Shown one piece after another: positions 1 to 7,542 of a DNA stretch of 16,483 nt (the first letter of the stretch is position 1; each line of letters begins with the position of its first letter). The position numbers and the translations under genes were made by a program. Origin of the DNA: CBDVAK01 sp965371945 (GTDB lineage: Bacteria; Pseudomonadota; Gammaproteobacteria; Competibacterales; JAHEDQ01); the NCBI GenBank assembly GCA_965371945.1, contig CBDVAK010000043.1, forward strand, positions 1 through 16,483. Direction: 5' to 3'. The notes beneath the pieces were generated by a model, which made no database searches, was not told the DNA's origin, and saw nothing but the letters and a program-made list of their open reading frames with translations.

Positions 1-115
1 TGGAGGGCAAGGCGGGAATGCGCCGCTCCAGCCGTACTACAGCTAGCATTTCCAACGCAGCCATCCGCGCCAAGGCGCGTGCGATGGTGGCCGAAAACCG
101 GTGTGCCGTGGGTAT
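1..115 (+). repeat. Dispersed repeat, copy 1 (truncated by window edge)
   Basis: These 115 bases match the reverse complement of 12599-12713 with about eight mismatches, roughly 93% identity by eye. The copy ends with CCGAAAACCGGTGTGCC then GGGTATATT, the same sequence that forms the ends of the complete element at 12599-12762. The other end would lie left of the window. An open frame in phase with argH runs through it, but argH homology begins well downstream, so I do not read it as coding. It ends about 35 bases before the argH start. Confidence 0.85.
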
Positions 116-149
116 ATTATACTCCCGGGCTGCAAAAAAGGTGGAGCGG

Positions 150-1553
150 ATGACTATGGGCGGCGAGCGGGTCAACAAGAGCTGGGGTGGACGGTTCAGC
201 GAGGGGCTCGATGCCCTGGTCGAGGAGTTCAACGCCTCGGTGGCATTCGACCGCCGCATGTACCGCCAGGACATCGCCGGGTCCATCGCGCATGCCACCA
301 TGCTGGCAAAAGTGGGCGTGTTGTCGGAGCCCGACCGCGATGCGATCGTCGCCGGACTTCGACAGATCGGCGCTGAAATCAGCGGCGGTGAGTTTCACTG
401 GTCTGCGGCACTGGAAGACGTGCACATGAACATCGAGGCACGGCTCACCGAAAAGATCGGGGATGCCGGCAAGCGCCTGCACACCGGTCGTTCGCGCAAT
501 GACCAGGTAGCCACCGACATCCGCCTCTATCTGCGCGACGCTATCGACGAGACACTCACCACACTGGCGTCGCTACAAGCTGCTCTTGTTGACCTTGCCG
601 AACAGCACGCCGATACCGTCATGCCCGGCTTCACCCATATGCAGGTCGCTCAACCGGTCACCTTCGGTCACCACCTGCTGGCCTGGTTCGAGATGCTGAT
701 GCGCGATAGCGACCGGCTGCGTGACTGCCGTCGGCGTCTCAACGTGTCGCCGCTGGGTTCGGCGGCCCTGGCCGGCACGACCTTCCCGATCGACCGCGAC
801 TACAGCGCCCGGCTGCTGGATTTCGACTGCGCTTCCGAGAATTCCCTGGATTCGGTGTCGGACCGGGATTTCGCGATCGAGTTCGTGGCTGCCGCGGCAT
901 TGACGATGACCCATCTGTCTCGATTTTCCGAAGAACTGGTGATCTGGAGCTCAGCCCAATTCGGCTTCGTGGAATTGCCAGACCGGTATTGCACCGGTTC
1001 GTCGATCATGCCGCAAAAGAAAAACCCCGATATCCCCGAGTTGGTGCGCGGTAAGACCGGGCGCGTCAACGGCGACCTGATTGCCCTGCTGACCCTGATG
1101 AAAGGGCAGCCACTGGCCTACAACAAGGACAATCAGGAAGACAAGGAACCTCTGTTCGACGCCATCGATACGCTGCTCGGCTGCCTGCGGGTATTCGCGG
1201 ACATGGTTCCTCACATCCGTCCTTGCCCACAGCGGATGCGGACCGCTGCGCTACAGGGATTCGCCACCGCTACCGACCTGGCCGACTATCTGGTCGGCAA
1301 GAACGTACCTTTTCGCGATGCGCACGAGATCGTCGGAAAAGCGGTCAGGCTCGGAATCGAGACCGGGCGTGATCTTGCCGACATGAGGCTTGAAGAGCTG
1401 CAGCAGCTGTGTACGCTTATCGAGCAGGATGTCTTCGAGGTGCTGACTCTGGAAGGCTCCGTGGCAGCCCGCGATCACAAAGGCGGCACCGCCCCGAAAC
1501 AAGTGCGCGCTGCCATACACAGGGCCCGGCAGCGGTTGCGACAAGCGGGGTGA
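150..1553 (+). CDS. argH: Argininosuccinate lyase
   Basis: Cleaves argininosuccinate to arginine and fumarate, the last step of arginine synthesis in the cytosol. The protein has 467 residues, close to the usual 450-470, and belongs to the fumarase/aspartase superfamily. WGGRF lies near the N-terminus, TGRSRNDQ at about 112-119, TH at 162-163, and the signature GSSIMPQKKNP at about 283-293 carries the flexible loop with the catalytic serine. I chose ATG 150 because AAGGTGGAG precedes it by a few bases. ATG 156 is nearly as good, with GGAG nine bases upstream. The frame stays open upstream to 18, but that stretch lies in the dispersed repeat and has no ArgH homology. dinB follows on the same strand after 82 bases. 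The family call is secure; the exact start is not. Confidence 0.97.
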   Translation: MTMGGERVNKSWGGRFSEGLDALVEEFNASVAFDRRMYRQDIAGSIAHATMLAKVGVLSEPDRDAIVAGLRQIGAEISGGEFHWSAALEDVHMNIEARLTEKIGDAGKRLHTGRSRNDQVATDIRLYLRDAIDETLTTLASLQAALVDLAEQHADTVMPGFTHMQVAQPVTFGHHLLAWFEMLMRDSDRLRDCRRRLNVSPLGSAALAGTTFPIDRDYSARLLDFDCASENSLDSVSDRDFAIEFVAAAALTMTHLSRFSEELVIWSSAQFGFVELPDRYCTGSSIMPQKKNPDIPELVRGKTGRVNGDLIALLTLMKGQPLAYNKDNQEDKEPLFDAIDTLLGCLRVFADMVPHIRPCPQRMRTAALQGFATATDLADYLVGKNVPFRDAHEIVGKAVRLGIETGRDLADMRLEELQQLCTLIEQDVFEVLTLEGSVAARDHKGGTAPKQVRAAIHRARQRLRQAG

Positions 1554-1635
1554 ACGCAGCCCGCGGCGGTCGGGCTGGTGGCTGCACACACGCCCCTGCC
1601 GTTGCTTTCCAGCTAGTGTGCTGTCCAATCTGACC

Positions 1636-2727
1636 ATGGTGCGCAAGATCATACACATCGACATGGACGCTTTCTTCGCCGCAGTGGAACAGCGCGACTT
1701 TCCACAGTTTCGGGGCCAACCGCTGGTGGTCGGCGGAGCACCCGACAGCCGTGGCGTGGTAGCCACCTGCAGTTACGAAGCCAGACGCTATGGCATCCAC
1801 TCGGCCATGGCATCGTCGCGGGCCAGACGGCTGTGCCCCCATGCGATCTTCGTAAAACCCCGTTTCGAGGCTTACCGACGAGTGTCACGGCAGATTCAGG
1901 ACATATTCACGGATTTCACCGAGCACGTGGAACCGCTGTCGCTGGATGAGGCTTTTCTGGACGTCACGGGATGCCGGAGCCACCGGGGTTCGGCGACGCT
2001 GATCGCCCGCGACATCAAAAAACGCGTTCGAGACCAGACCGGGCTCACTGCCTCGGCAGGTGTCTCCTACAACAAGCTGTTTGCCAAGATCGCCTCCGAT
2101 CTGGACAAACCTGACGGCCTCTATCTGATTACGCCGGAACAGGGCCCGGGGTTCGCGGCCCGCCTGCCCGTTGGCAGGATTCACGGTATCGGCAAGGCAA
2201 CCGAGCGGCGTATGGCAGAGCAGGGCATCATCACCGGCGCCGACCTCGCGGCACGTTCCCTGGACGAGCTCCGGGTCCTGTTTGGCAAAGCCGCCCGTTA
2301 CTACCACGATGCCGCCCACGGGATCGATGATCGACCGGTAGTCAGTCACCGTGTGCGCAAGTCCATCGGCGCGGAAACCACGTTCCAGCGCGACCTCGGA
2401 GAAGTCGGGGAAATGCTCGCCAAGCTGACCGCACTGGCCGATACCGTGGCCAACAGCCTGGCACGACGAGGACTGGGAGCCCGCACTGTGACCATCAAGG
2501 TGCGCTACGACGATTTTCAGCTCTGCACACGCAGTCTCAGCCTGGACCAGCCGCTGACTTGTCGGCAGCAAATTGAACCGCTGCTGAGCCGGCTGCTGAG
2601 CCGAACCGAAGCAGGAGTACGACGGGTCAGGCTGCTGGGAGTCAGCGTGTCGAAACTGGCAAAACTCGTGCCCCGCCAGGAGATCGTGCAACTGGATCTG
2701 TTCCAGGAGACATCGCAGAGCGGATAA
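1636..2727 (+). CDS. dinB: DNA polymerase IV (Y-family, translesion)
   Basis: Error-prone Y-family polymerase that copies across damaged template. The 363-residue protein closely follows the DinB pattern. It starts KIIHIDMDAFFAAVE, with metal ligand D9 and steric-gate residue F14. SLDEAFLDV at about 102-110 holds the second catalytic acidic pair D104/E105. The helix-hairpin-helix region GRIHGIGKATERRM and the little-finger domain with RKSIGAETTF follow. QLDLF at 352-356 is a good beta-clamp binding motif at the C-terminus. ATG 1636 aligns with known DinB N-termini. A GTG at 1618 is also in frame, and neither start has a clear Shine-Dalgarno. I see no convincing LexA box upstream, so SOS control is not shown. 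It converges on the PqiA-family gene with a 14-base gap. Confidence 0.96.
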   Translation: MVRKIIHIDMDAFFAAVEQRDFPQFRGQPLVVGGAPDSRGVVATCSYEARRYGIHSAMASSRARRLCPHAIFVKPRFEAYRRVSRQIQDIFTDFTEHVEPLSLDEAFLDVTGCRSHRGSATLIARDIKKRVRDQTGLTASAGVSYNKLFAKIASDLDKPDGLYLITPEQGPGFAARLPVGRIHGIGKATERRMAEQGIITGADLAARSLDELRVLFGKAARYYHDAAHGIDDRPVVSHRVRKSIGAETTFQRDLGEVGEMLAKLTALADTVANSLARRGLGARTVTIKVRYDDFQLCTRSLSLDQPLTCRQQIEPLLSRLLSRTEAGVRRVRLLGVSVSKLAKLVPRQEIVQLDLFQETSQSG

Positions 2728-2741
2728 GCGGTATCAACCGG

Positions 2742-3254
2742 TCAGGGGAGACTATCCAGCTGCCGGCTCAGCCTCATCACCGTCGAGGTCGACACCATGG
2801 TCAGCAACACCGCCGCGGCAAATGCATAGAGACCATAGTGCACCTCCACGCTGGCCACCGCACCCAGCTTGATACTGACCAGCAACAAGGCCACTACAAA
2901 AACGTCCAGCATCGACCATTTTCCGTACAATGCGATGGCGTGCATGAGCCCAGCCAGGCGCTGGCGCTGGCTGACATGCAGCTGCCAGAATACGAACAGC
3001 AAAACGATCTTGACCCACGGTAAGACGATGCTGAAAAGGGCGATGATGGTCAGCAGCAACCATTGTCCTTCGCGCAACAATTCCGCGCAGGCGCCGATCA
3101 GCGACACCGTGTTGCGCGCCACGAAAAATTTCTCCAGTGAAAAGATCGGTGCAAAAATCCCCACCGCCAACAGTACTGCCGACACCAGCAGCAGAGCTCG
3201 GGTCAAGCGGGCCTGACGCGGGTAGCGATCGGCAAGCGTAATGGGCGCCGACAC
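2742..3254 (-). CDS. PqiA-family membrane protein, single domain
   Basis: A 170-residue inner-membrane protein with four predicted transmembrane helices at about 17-40, 63-92, 114-131 and 140-160. The pattern matches the paraquat-inducible protein A family: FAPIFSLEKF after the first helix, a LLREGQWLL segment, PWVKIVLL, and the GKWSMLDVFVVALLL segment. E. coli PqiA has two such domains with zinc-ribbon cysteines. This one is a single domain without CxxC pairs. PqiA proteins work with MCE-type lipid transporters such as PqiB, but none is in the window, so the role here is unknown. The start is GTG at 3254 with GGAG seven bases upstream. It is the second gene of a minus-strand pair, 21 bases after the GGDEF gene, so the two are probably co-transcribed. 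Confidence 0.85.
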   Translation of the reverse strand: MSAPITLADRYPRQARLTRALLLVSAVLLAVGIFAPIFSLEKFFVARNTVSLIGACAELLREGQWLLLTIIALFSIVLPWVKIVLLFVFWQLHVSQRQRLAGLMHAIALYGKWSMLDVFVVALLLVSIKLGAVASVEVHYGLYAFAAAVLLTMVSTSTVMRLSRQLDSLP

Positions 3255-3275
3255 CGTCTGTCTCCGATCCCAGGG

Positions 3276-4256
3276 TCAGCCCGTGGTGCGAGGCCGATAG
3301 CCCTCAACCCGGTTGCGGCCACGATCCTTGGCCAGGTAGAGCGCCGCATCGGCCCGTTCGATCAGCCCATTGAGGCTGTCGGCAGCAACCATCTGCGCGG
3401 CACCTACCGAAAGGGTGGGCGCAGTGGGTCGCACACCCTCGATTTCTGGCAGGTCGATGCCTGTCACCGCCTTGCACAGCCGCTGCGCGACCTGAGACGC
3501 CTCGGGTAAGGCCATGCCGGGAAGCAGCAGCGCGAACTCGTCACCACCGAATCGGGCCGCCATGTCATTGGCGCGCATGTGAGCGCGCAAGGCATCGGCA
3601 ATGCTGCGCAGCACGGCATCGCCCATCAGGTGTCCGTAGCGGTCGTTGTAACTCTTGAAATGATCCACATCGAGCAAAACCAGCGTCAAGACATCGCCGG
3701 AAGTCAGGCAACGACGGATTTCGCGCCGGAACATCTTTTCCATCCAACGCCGATTGTGCAGATCAGTGAGCGCATCCAGGGTCGAATGGTGCTCGACTTC
3801 GCGAAGCGCACGGCTGTGACGAGCCAGCATTTCGCTGGAATCGCGTACTCTGCGGGTCAGTATGTACAACAGGTTGCGGGCCACGGCGTGGGAAGCGTTG
3901 ACCATCGACCAAAGGGATGCATACGGTATGGACACCAGTTCGCAGCGACAGGTGGCCACCACATAGGCGGTCGGGTAGCCGTTGTCGATGATTGAAAGTT
4001 CGCCGGCGCAGTCACCCGGCGAGAGGATGTTGAGTACGATTTCGGTAGTATCGTTGAGATACACGCGCAAGGTGCCGGTGAGCAACACGTAAACATGATG
4101 GTTGCGTCGATCGGGACGCAGCAGCAGTTCACCGGGTTCGAGGCTCAACTGCTCGCAGTTCTCGAGGTAGGCCTCGATCGACTCGATGCCAACGCCGCGA
4201 AACAACAGGGTTTCACTCAACACCGTCCAGTCGATTGAACCAGAATCCGCTGACAT
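3276..4256 (-). CDS. Diguanylate cyclase with N-terminal cNMP-binding fold
   Basis: A 326-residue cytosolic protein. Residues about 17-135 form a cyclic-nucleotide-binding (CRP-like) beta-roll and following helix. Residues about 155-320 form a GGDEF domain that should make cyclic di-GMP from two GTP. The active site is intact: DVDHFK at 196-201 supplies the metal aspartate, and RFGGDEF has its core at 237-241. RAND at 228-231 lies exactly five residues before GGDEF, so the inhibitory I-site RxxD is present and product feedback is likely. In the sensor domain the phosphate-binding cassette reads GELSIIDNGYPTAYVVA. The Glu is kept, but the Arg that contacts the cyclic phosphate in CRP is Pro, so cNMP binding is doubtful. 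No membrane segment is seen. The start ATG at 4256 has GAGG four bases upstream. Confidence 0.93.
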   Translation of the reverse strand: MSADSGSIDWTVLSETLLFRGVGIESIEAYLENCEQLSLEPGELLLRPDRRNHHVYVLLTGTLRVYLNDTTEIVLNILSPGDCAGELSIIDNGYPTAYVVATCRCELVSIPYASLWSMVNASHAVARNLLYILTRRVRDSSEMLARHSRALREVEHHSTLDALTDLHNRRWMEKMFRREIRRCLTSGDVLTLVLLDVDHFKSYNDRYGHLMGDAVLRSIADALRAHMRANDMAARFGGDEFALLLPGMALPEASQVAQRLCKAVTGIDLPEIEGVRPTAPTLSVGAAQMVAADSLNGLIERADAALYLAKDRGRNRVEGYRPRTTG

Positions 4257-4372
4257 CTATCCTCACTGAACATCCAGATCCCGGTGCCACAAGCCAGCCC
4301 GGGTGACAAAATCCAACCCTGCGACGGAGCACCGCGAGCTACGAAGACCCGTACATCGCAGCAGGTTTGCAG

Positions 4373-4378
4373 TATAAC
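4373..4378 (+). promoter_or_regulatory. Possible -10 box for the lptM-lysA operon
   Basis: TATAAC matches the sigma70 -10 consensus at five of six bases. Seventeen bases upstream is CGTACA (4350-4355), a poor -35. The overlapping complement reads TATACT (4371-4376), which could serve the divergent diguanylate cyclase gene. The 279-bp divergent gap 4257-4535 holds nothing else I can identify. Confidence 0.25.
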
Positions 4379-4535
4379 CGGGAGTCGGTCACACTTGCAT
4401 CGACCGGGCGGTGATTCGCTTCGCCACCGGTGCCGTATGACACCACCCTCGCCACCGATCCAAGCACCTGGGACACCCATGTCGGCTGCAATGAGACACT
4501 CCTGGATTCCGCTTGGCGGGCAGCTGCCCGCAGCC

Positions 4536-4664
4536 ATGCGCAGGGGCGGCGCCCTGCTTGCCGTGCTGCTGACAACCGGGCTGCTGGCCGGCTGTGGTCA
4601 GTCCGGGCCCCTGTACCTGCCCACCGATCCCGTACCAACTGTACAGGAAGAGGTCGGCGACTGA
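4536..4664 (+). CDS. lptM: LptM/YifL-type outer-membrane lipoprotein
   Basis: A 42-residue lipoprotein. MRRGGALLAVLLTTGLLAGC is a classic lipoprotein signal peptide: two arginines, a hydrophobic core, and a LAGC lipobox with the lipidated Cys at residue 20. The mature part begins CGQSGPLYLP, the hallmark of the YifL/LptM family. In E. coli this protein helps mature the LptDE lipopolysaccharide translocon at the outer membrane. Position also fits: in many gammaproteobacteria it directly precedes lysA or dapF. I chose ATG 4536 because the signal peptide starts there. In-frame ATGs at 4491 and 4479 would only add a hydrophilic leader. lysA begins within about 60 bases. Confidence 0.88.
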   Translation: MRRGGALLAVLLTTGLLAGCGQSGPLYLPTDPVPTVQEEVGD

Positions 4665-4724
4665 TCGTTGCGGACCGGCGCGACGGCATCGACGGCATCT
4701 GTCCTGCCTGGGGACTACCTTACA

Positions 4725-5978
4725 TTGGACTGTTTTCAATACATCGACCAGCAACTGCATGCCGAAGAGGTGCCACTGTCCGCGGTCGCGGAGCAGTTCG
4801 GTACTCCCTGTTTTGTCTACGCCAGAGCTGCGATCGAGCATAATTACCGTGCTTTCGACGCTGCCCTCGGCAGCTACCCGCATCTGCTTTGTTACGCGGT
4901 CAAGGCGAACAGCAATCTGTCCGTGCTATCGGTGCTCGCACGCCTGGGCTCTGGATTCGACATCGTCTCCGGAGGGGAGCTGGCACGCGTGCTCGCGGCC
5001 GGTGGTGACCCCTCCCGGGTGGTGTTCTCCGGGGTCGGCAAGCGTGCTGACGAAATTCGATCCGCGCTGCTGGCGGGCATCCGTTGTTTCAACGTCGAAT
5101 CGGTTGCGGAACTGCTGCGGATCGAGTCGGTGGCGGCACAACTGCAACGCGTCGCGGCGATCTCGGTGCGAGTCAATCCGGACGTCGATGCCGGAACCCA
5201 TCCCTATATTTCCACCGGGCTGCGCGAAAACAAGTTCGGCGTGCCCATAGAACAGGCCCTGGATGTGTATCTGCAGGCAGTCGATCTGCCACACCTGCGG
5301 CCGGTCGGCATGGACTGCCATATCGGCTCCCAGCTGACCGACCTGACTCCATACGAGGATGCCCTGCAAAGGCTGCTGGTGCTGACAGATCAGTTGGCCG
5401 ACCGGGGAGTCCCGATTCACCACCTGGACATGGGCGGTGGCCTCGGTATTCGCTACCGCGATGAACGACCGCCCCTGCCCGGTGATCTGGCGGCTGTGCT
5501 GCTGAAACATCTGCGCGGCCGGGATCTGGAGCTGATCGTCGAGCCCGGGCGTGCGTTGCTGGGCAATGCGGGCATATTGTTGACCCGGGTCGAGCATATC
5601 AAACGCACACCGGACAAGCGCTTCGCGATCGTCGATGCGGCGATGAACGATCTGTTGCGACCGGCACTCTATTCGGCCTGGCAGGAGATCATCCCCGTTC
5701 ACGATAACCACCGGTGCGAAACCGAGCTGTGGGACATCGTCGGACCGGTGTGCGAAAGTGCCGACTTCCTGGGCAGGGACCGCCAGCTGGCGGTGGCGGA
5801 AGGCGATCTGCTTGCGGTACGCTCCTGCGGAGCCTATGGGTTTGTCATGAGTTCCAACTACAACGCTCGACCACGAGCGGCCGAGGTCATGGTGGATGGC
5901 GGCCGGGCCAGCCTGGTTCGACGCCGTGAGCGGATAGAGGATCTATATGCCGCCGAGCTGCCACTGGCTCCGCTGTAG
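4725..5978 (+). CDS. lysA: Diaminopimelate decarboxylase
   Basis: PLP enzyme that decarboxylates meso-diaminopimelate to L-lysine in the cytosol. The alanine-racemase-like barrel is complete. AVKANSN has the PLP lysine at about residue 60, HIGSQ is at about 199-203, the phosphate-binding GGGLG at 237-241, and EPGR at 273-276. CESAD with the catalytic Cys at about 343 and GAYGFVMSSNYNARPR from about 369 close the active site. From TTG 4725 the length is 417 residues, which agrees with Pseudomonas and E. coli LysA (about 415-420). The N-terminal DCFQY also aligns there. The frame is open to a TTG at 4668, just after the lptM stop, so a 436-residue form cannot be excluded; there is no ATG near the start. 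The next gene starts about 20 bases after the stop. Confidence 0.96.
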   Translation: MDCFQYIDQQLHAEEVPLSAVAEQFGTPCFVYARAAIEHNYRAFDAALGSYPHLLCYAVKANSNLSVLSVLARLGSGFDIVSGGELARVLAAGGDPSRVVFSGVGKRADEIRSALLAGIRCFNVESVAELLRIESVAAQLQRVAAISVRVNPDVDAGTHPYISTGLRENKFGVPIEQALDVYLQAVDLPHLRPVGMDCHIGSQLTDLTPYEDALQRLLVLTDQLADRGVPIHHLDMGGGLGIRYRDERPPLPGDLAAVLLKHLRGRDLELIVEPGRALLGNAGILLTRVEHIKRTPDKRFAIVDAAMNDLLRPALYSAWQEIIPVHDNHRCETELWDIVGPVCESADFLGRDRQLAVAEGDLLAVRSCGAYGFVMSSNYNARPRAAEVMVDGGRASLVRRRERIEDLYAAELPLAPL

Positions 5979-5996
5979 GCGGTGCCCTTGATCACC

Positions 5997-6668
5997 ATGC
6001 TGGTACGCATACCCGAGCCCGAAGAATTGATGACCGACCCGCAACAGGCGCGCGCTTATGCGCTGGCCGATTTCGAGGAGCCACACCAGCAGTTCGTCGA
6101 CCTGTTCGGCAAGTTCCTTCCCGACGCCGAGGCTGCCGCCAGGGTTCTCGACCTGGGTTGCGGGAATGCCGACGTGACCTTGAAATTCGCGCGCGCTTAC
6201 CCGGCCAACCGCATCGATGGGGTCGATGGCGCCGCGGTCATGCTCAGTCACGGCCGCAAAGCGGTGGCGGCGGCCGGGCTGCAGGGTCGGGTCACGCTGA
6301 TCGAAGGTACACTTCCTGGTGTGCGCCTGTCCCGCGAGCGCTATCAGACGATCATTTCCAATTCCCTGCTGCACCACCTCAGGGACCCCAAAGTATTGTG
6401 GCAAACCATCCTCGAACACGGACAAAGCGGCACATCCGTGTTCGTGATGGACCTGCGACGTCCGCAGAGTCTGGAACAGGCCCGGGAACTGGTGACACGC
6501 CATGCTGGGTCCGAAAGCGGGATTCTGCAGCGGGACTTTCACAACAGCCTGCTGGCCTCCTACCGAAGGAGTGAAGTCGAGCAGCAGCTTGCAGACGCGG
6601 GGCTGGCCAGTCTACGGGTTCGAGATATCGGCGACCGCCACTTGCTGGTGGAAGGCCGCCTGCCATGA
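5997..6668 (+). CDS. Class I SAM-dependent methyltransferase
   Basis: A 223-residue cytosolic protein with a Rossmann-type SAM-binding fold. Motif I is VLDLGCGNADVTL, starting at about residue 50. Asp 77 in GVDGAAVML is the probable ribose-binding acidic residue. SNSLLHHLRDP at about 122-132 corresponds to motifs IV/V. The N-terminus RIPEPEELMTDPQQARAYALADFEEP is distinctive and, as I recall, is shared by a conserved uncharacterised methyltransferase group. The substrate is unknown. It sits between lysA and dapF, 18 bases after lysA, so it is co-transcribed with lysine/cell-wall precursor genes. The start may instead be GTG 5982; neither has a strong ribosome site. Confidence 0.85.
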   Translation: MLVRIPEPEELMTDPQQARAYALADFEEPHQQFVDLFGKFLPDAEAAARVLDLGCGNADVTLKFARAYPANRIDGVDGAAVMLSHGRKAVAAAGLQGRVTLIEGTLPGVRLSRERYQTIISNSLLHHLRDPKVLWQTILEHGQSGTSVFVMDLRRPQSLEQARELVTRHAGSESGILQRDFHNSLLASYRRSEVEQQLADAGLASLRVRDIGDRHLLVEGRLP

Positions 6669-6711
6669 TCCGGGGTATTGCTCGCCCGGTTGCTCTGCAA
6701 GCCAGACCCAC

Positions 6712-7542
6712 ATGAGCCTGGAATTCGCCAAGATGCACGGGCTGGGTAACGATTTTGTCGTTATCGATGCGATCAACCAGGAGTTTCGGCCGGATGCCGA
6801 CTTGATCCGGCGCCTCGCCGACCGTCATCTGGGCGTGGGCTGCGACCAGGTCTTGGTGGTGGAAGCCGCTGACCGGAGCGGGTTCGATTTTCATTACCGC
6901 ATCTTCAACGCGGACGGCGACGAAATCGGGCAGTGCGGCAATGGTGCCCGTTGTTTCGCGCGCTTCGTAGTCGACCGAGGCCTCAGTGCGGACCGCGAAC
7001 TGCGAGTGTCGACCAACTCGGGACCGTTGCAACTAACCCTGCTCGGCGACCACAGAGTCCGTGTGAATATGGGTGAACCAGGCCTGGAGCCAGCGCAGAT
7101 TCCACTGCTGGCAGAGAAGCGCGCCGCAACCTATGAGCTCGATTTGGATGGTCTGCCGCTGAGGGTGGGCGCCGTTTCCATGGGTAATCCGCATCTTCTG
7201 TTGCAGGTCGGGGATGTGGATACCGCCCCGGTATTGTCCCTGGGTCCCCGGCTCGAGCACCATCCCCGGCTTCCGCAGCGAGCCAATGTCGGATTCATGG
7301 AGATCCTCAACCGCGATCATCTGCGGTTGAGGGTATTCGAAAGGGGAGTCGGGGAGACTCGGGCCTGTGGTTCAGGGGCATGCGCCGCGCTGGTCTGTGG
7401 CCGGCTCCAGGGACTGCTCGATGCTCGTACTACGGTAGCGTTGCCGGGGGGCATGCTTGAAATCGAATGGCAGGGTGAGGGTCACCACGTGATGATGACG
7501 GGACCGGCGATCCACGTATTTGATGGACAGATAGACCCATGA
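6712..7542 (+). CDS. dapF: Diaminopimelate epimerase
   Basis: Cofactor-free racemase that turns LL- into meso-diaminopimelate, the substrate of LysA and a building block of peptidoglycan. It has 276 residues (E. coli 274). The N-terminal signature is KMHGLGNDFVVID. The two catalytic cysteines are C75 in QCGNGARCFARF and C219 in GETRACGSGACA, one from each half of the pseudo-symmetric fold. MGNPH at about 157-161 and the RANVGFMEI stretch at 190-198 are also typical. ATG 6712 aligns with family N-termini but lacks a clear Shine-Dalgarno. The stop TGA overlaps the start of the DUF484 gene as ATGA, which implies translational coupling. Confidence 0.97.
   Translation: MSLEFAKMHGLGNDFVVIDAINQEFRPDADLIRRLADRHLGVGCDQVLVVEAADRSGFDFHYRIFNADGDEIGQCGNGARCFARFVVDRGLSADRELRVSTNSGPLQLTLLGDHRVRVNMGEPGLEPAQIPLLAEKRAATYELDLDGLPLRVGAVSMGNPHLLLQVGDVDTAPVLSLGPRLEHHPRLPQRANVGFMEILNRDHLRLRVFERGVGETRACGSGACAALVCGRLQGLLDARTTVALPGGMLEIEWQGEGHHVMMTGPAIHVFDGQIDP

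Noticed and set aside
18..149. N-terminal extension of ArgH by 44 residues
   Set aside because: It is encoded by the dispersed repeat and has no ArgH homology; a ribosome site and family alignment place the start at 150 or 156.
1556..1585. Terminator after argH
   Set aside because: AGCCCG/CGGGCT and a nested GCAGCC/GGCTGC repeat exist, but no T-run follows and dinB is on the same strand, so termination is not supported.
1621..1640. Possible LexA box (CTGT...) at dinB
   Set aside because: CTGT-N8-ACCA has only the left half of CTGT-N8-ACAG, and overlaps the start codon; too weak to call.
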